From the NCBI RefSeq assembly GCF_028598555.1, contig NZ_JAQRFN010000031.1, positions 1 through 34,318 of the forward strand: a stretch of DNA of 34,318 nucleotides, in the 5' to 3' direction. Source of the stretch: Xenorhabdus anantnagensis (GTDB lineage Bacteria; Pseudomonadota; Gammaproteobacteria; Enterobacterales; Enterobacteriaceae). How positions within the stretch are numbered: the stretch's first letter is position 1; each line of letters begins with the position of its first letter. The position numbers were made by a program, and so were the translations under genes. Shown piece after piece: positions 32,740 through 34,318 of the stretch. The notes beneath the pieces were generated by a model, which was not told the origin of the DNA, did no database searches, and worked only from the letters and a program-made list of their open reading frames with translations.

Positions 32740-34318
32740 GAGAAATCTTCTCCTCTGTCAGAAAGTGAGCTACGCATACGGGCTTGCTGCATACGTTCTC
32801 GCTGTTCCAGTTCCTGTCTGACCATGCGGGCAATATCCTGAGCGGATTGTCCCTGAGAGCCATAGACATAAATGTTATATTGCGGTGCTGCGCCACTATA
32901 TTGCTGTGGCTGGCTCCACGCCCTCTTCGCCTGAACTTCCTCATAATAATGAGCAGGCAGACTTTGCGGATGCAGCGGTGCATCTTGTGCCGCTACAGGC
33001 AATGACATTGAACTAAATGCAAGACCAACGGCAGCAAGTTTCGCCGTATTTTTCCGACTGGTTACATTAGCTGGGCCATTAATAATTTCAGGGCCATATT
33101 CACCCACAATGCCTTGCTTCCCAGCAGGAATAAATCCTCCTGTATCATGTTTAGTCAGTTGTGCGGCTTGTTGAGATGTTTCGCTCTGAGTAGTTTCCTT
33201 CGATATTTTTAACGCAACTTCTTTTTTATCATCACCTGACCACCACGACCTAAAGATGTCAGTAATAGAGGAAATTTTACCTTTCAAGGCCTCCCATTTT
33301 TCTTGAATACCCGTTAACAAACTGTCGATCATTTCTGATCCAGCCTTCTTTAACTTTTCAGGAATAGCCTGAACATCAGCAACAATTTCATTCCATCTGT
33401 CTGAAATTGATTTTTTTACACTCTCCCAAATTTCAGATGTACTCTGTTTAACGGATTCCCAAGTTTCACTAATTGTCGCTTTAACTGATTCCCAGGCTTC
33501 TGAAGCACTTTGTTTAATGCTATCCCAGTTTTGGTAGATAATGCCGATTAACCCACCATCCATGAAATAACTCTTAATACCTTCCCATGCGGTACTGATT
33601 TTATCTTTAATACCCTGCCAGACATTGCTACAGATATTTTTGATGTTTTCCCACAACGCTGTAAATTTTGGCCCCAATGATTCCCAATTCTGCCAAATAT
33701 AAATAGCAGCCATTGCGATAAGCCCAATGACAGCAAGAATCGGGTTTGCCATCATAGCTCGGCCAATAAACATCATTGCTTTGCCTAATACACTGAAAGC
33801 ACTACTTAAAAAAGACAGACCTTTTACACCAACACTTGCCAGAATATTTATGCCATTACCCAAGACACCAAAAACTTTTTGACCAATATTCCCTAATGCT
33901 CCCAAGCCTGTTCTTTGTTTTCCAAAAGTATCTTTACCACCTTTGTTAGATAGCAAATCAGCACCATCATTAAGTGAGCCAAAAACCTTATTTCCGGTTT
34001 TACCAAAAAAATCCATGGCAGCTCTTAGTGCTTCTAAAGCTTCAGTTCCAAATTGCGCGAATGCCTTCAAGCCATCGTTTAAATTCTCCAGAGCCTGGAT
34101 ACCTATCTGGGCAAATTTATTTATATTGGCTCTTAATTCTTCCAGAGCCTGAACTCCAATCTGAGTAAATATATCCAGTGGTGCTGTTAATTTATTCAGT
34201 GCCTGAACGCCCAACTGCACAAATGCATCCAATGTGGATTTTAATTTATCCAGTGCCTGCGTTCCCAATTGCGCAAATATATCCAATGGCGCTGTTAGTT
34301 TATTCAGTGCCTGAACAC
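32736..34318 (-). CDS. T: P2 gpT-like tape-measure protein, partial (continues past the right edge)
   Basis: At least 527 residues are in the window and the frame stays open to 34318. The visible part starts with tandem 18-residue units (F.Q.G.QAL..L...L), then a Gly/Leu stretch and a hydrophobic segment (about residues 168-198: AMMFIGRAMMANPILAVIGL). Next come Trp-rich repeats of 11 residues (SEAWESVK, SETWESVK, SEIWESVK), and a C-terminal part with GGFIPAGKQGIVGEYGPEII and a Gln-rich end. Tape-measure proteins fix tail length and are cleaved or ejected on contraction. The module T-U-D-ogr is that of a P2-like phage or of an R-type tail bacteriocin such as xenorhabdicin. Confidence 0.92.
   Translation of the reverse strand, partial: VQALNKLTAPLDIFAQLGTQALDKLKSTLDAFVQLGVQALNKLTAPLDIFTQIGVQALEELRANINKFAQIGIQALENLNDGLKAFAQFGTEALEALRAAMDFFGKTGNKVFGSLNDGADLLSNKGGKDTFGKQRTGLGALGNIGQKVFGVLGNGINILASVGVKGLSFLSSAFSVLGKAMMFIGRAMMANPILAVIGLIAMAAIYIWQNWESLGPKFTALWENIKNICSNVWQGIKDKISTAWEGIKSYFMDGGLIGIIYQNWDSIKQSASEAWESVKATISETWESVKQSTSEIWESVKKSISDRWNEIVADVQAIPEKLKKAGSEMIDSLLTGIQEKWEALKGKISSITDIFRSWWSGDDKKEVALKISKETTQSETSQQAAQLTKHDTGGFIPAGKQGIVGEYGPEIINGPANVTSRKNTAKLAAVGLAFSSMSLPVAAQDAPLHPQSLPAHYYEEVQAKRAWSQPQQYSGAAPQYNIYVYGSQGQSAQDIARMVRQELEQRERMQQARMRSSLSDRGEDFS
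33390..33518 (-). repeat. 11-residue Trp repeats in the tape-measure gene
   Basis: Four units follow the pattern S-x-S-[E/D]-x-W-[E/N]-[S/E]-[V/I]-[K/V]-x (SASEAWESVK, TISETWESVK, STSEIWESVK, SISDRWNEIV). An 11-residue period is typical of hendecad helical coils. Confidence 0.75.
33963..34318 (-). repeat. 54-bp (18-residue) tandem repeats in the tape-measure gene
   Basis: Six full units and a part of another at the window edge fit LD.F.Q.G.QAL..L... (LDIFAQLGTQALDKLKST, LDAFVQLGVQALNKLTAP, LDIFTQIGVQALEELRAN, and three more diverged ones). The array continues past the window. Each unit would add 18 helical residues to tail length control. Confidence 0.85.

Noticed and set aside
33963-34318. 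Regular repeats at the right edge as a possible CRISPR array
   Set aside because: The 54-bp units are in frame, code for a continuous protein repeat and have no unique spacers.

Overview
The window looks like an insect-associated Morganellaceae chromosome, most likely Xenorhabdus (probably close to X. nematophila). The reasons are a complete isnA-isnB-glycosyltransferase cluster of the rhabduscin type, a colicin E3-like RNase bacteriocin with its immunity gene resembling xenocin (XciA/XimB), a P2-like tail module of the kind that makes xenorhabdicin, and many decayed insertion sequences. The species call is inference from gene content. No database search was possible.

Layout. (1) 1-9.2 kb is a graveyard of mobile DNA: partial IS630; two IS982 copies broken at different points; an IS110 left end with a possible bridge RNA; a full-length group II intron with a dead maturase; a 5' fragment of a second group II intron sitting inside an IS982 transposase gene; and relics of IS110/IS1111, IS3 and IS1. 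Between them are cargo genes: a truncated EndoU-like toxin with the tail of a preceding gene, a YopT-like cysteine protease (6031-6570, minus), two tiny secreted four-cysteine peptides that resemble each other, and an Rz/Rz1 spanin remnant. (2) 9.4-10.5 kb holds an unknown 199-residue protein and a double-SH3 protein. (3) 10.5-18.1 kb is the methylcitrate locus: prpR divergent from prpBCDE, with a sigma-54 promoter and phased candidate PrpR sites. An IS256 relic follows. (4) 18.9-21.0 kb is the bacteriocin/immunity pair, followed by an IS1 relic and a frameshifted glutathione S-transferase. (5) 22.9-24.1 kb is yceJ-yceI. (6) 24.3-27.5 kb (minus) is isnA-isnB-glycosyltransferase. (7) 28-30.3 kb holds a ClpP-like fragment, aqpZ, ecotin and ydcH. 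(8) 30.4 kb to the right edge (minus) is the end of a P2-like tail module: T (partial), U, D and ogr.

How the genes work together. PrpR senses a methylcitrate-cycle intermediate and drives prpBCDE with sigma-54 RNA polymerase, converting propionate to pyruvate and succinate. IsnA, IsnB and the glycosyltransferase should make a glycosylated tyrosine-derived vinyl isonitrile that inhibits insect phenoloxidase. Ecotin, 2 kb away, carries Lys instead of Met at the reactive P1 site, which suits trypsin-like serine proteases, so two nearby loci may act on the same host defence cascade. The bacteriocin and the tail module are competition weapons.

Most unusual observations: the paired secreted cysteine-rich micro-peptides (7170-7343 and 7954-8124); the AqpZ selectivity-filter His to Asn change; the P1-Lys ecotin; pentapeptide-coding 15-bp tandem repeats in two unrelated host genes (prpR and yceI); a Lys-rich insertion of about 125 residues in tail protein D; and 18-residue repeats in the tape-measure protein.
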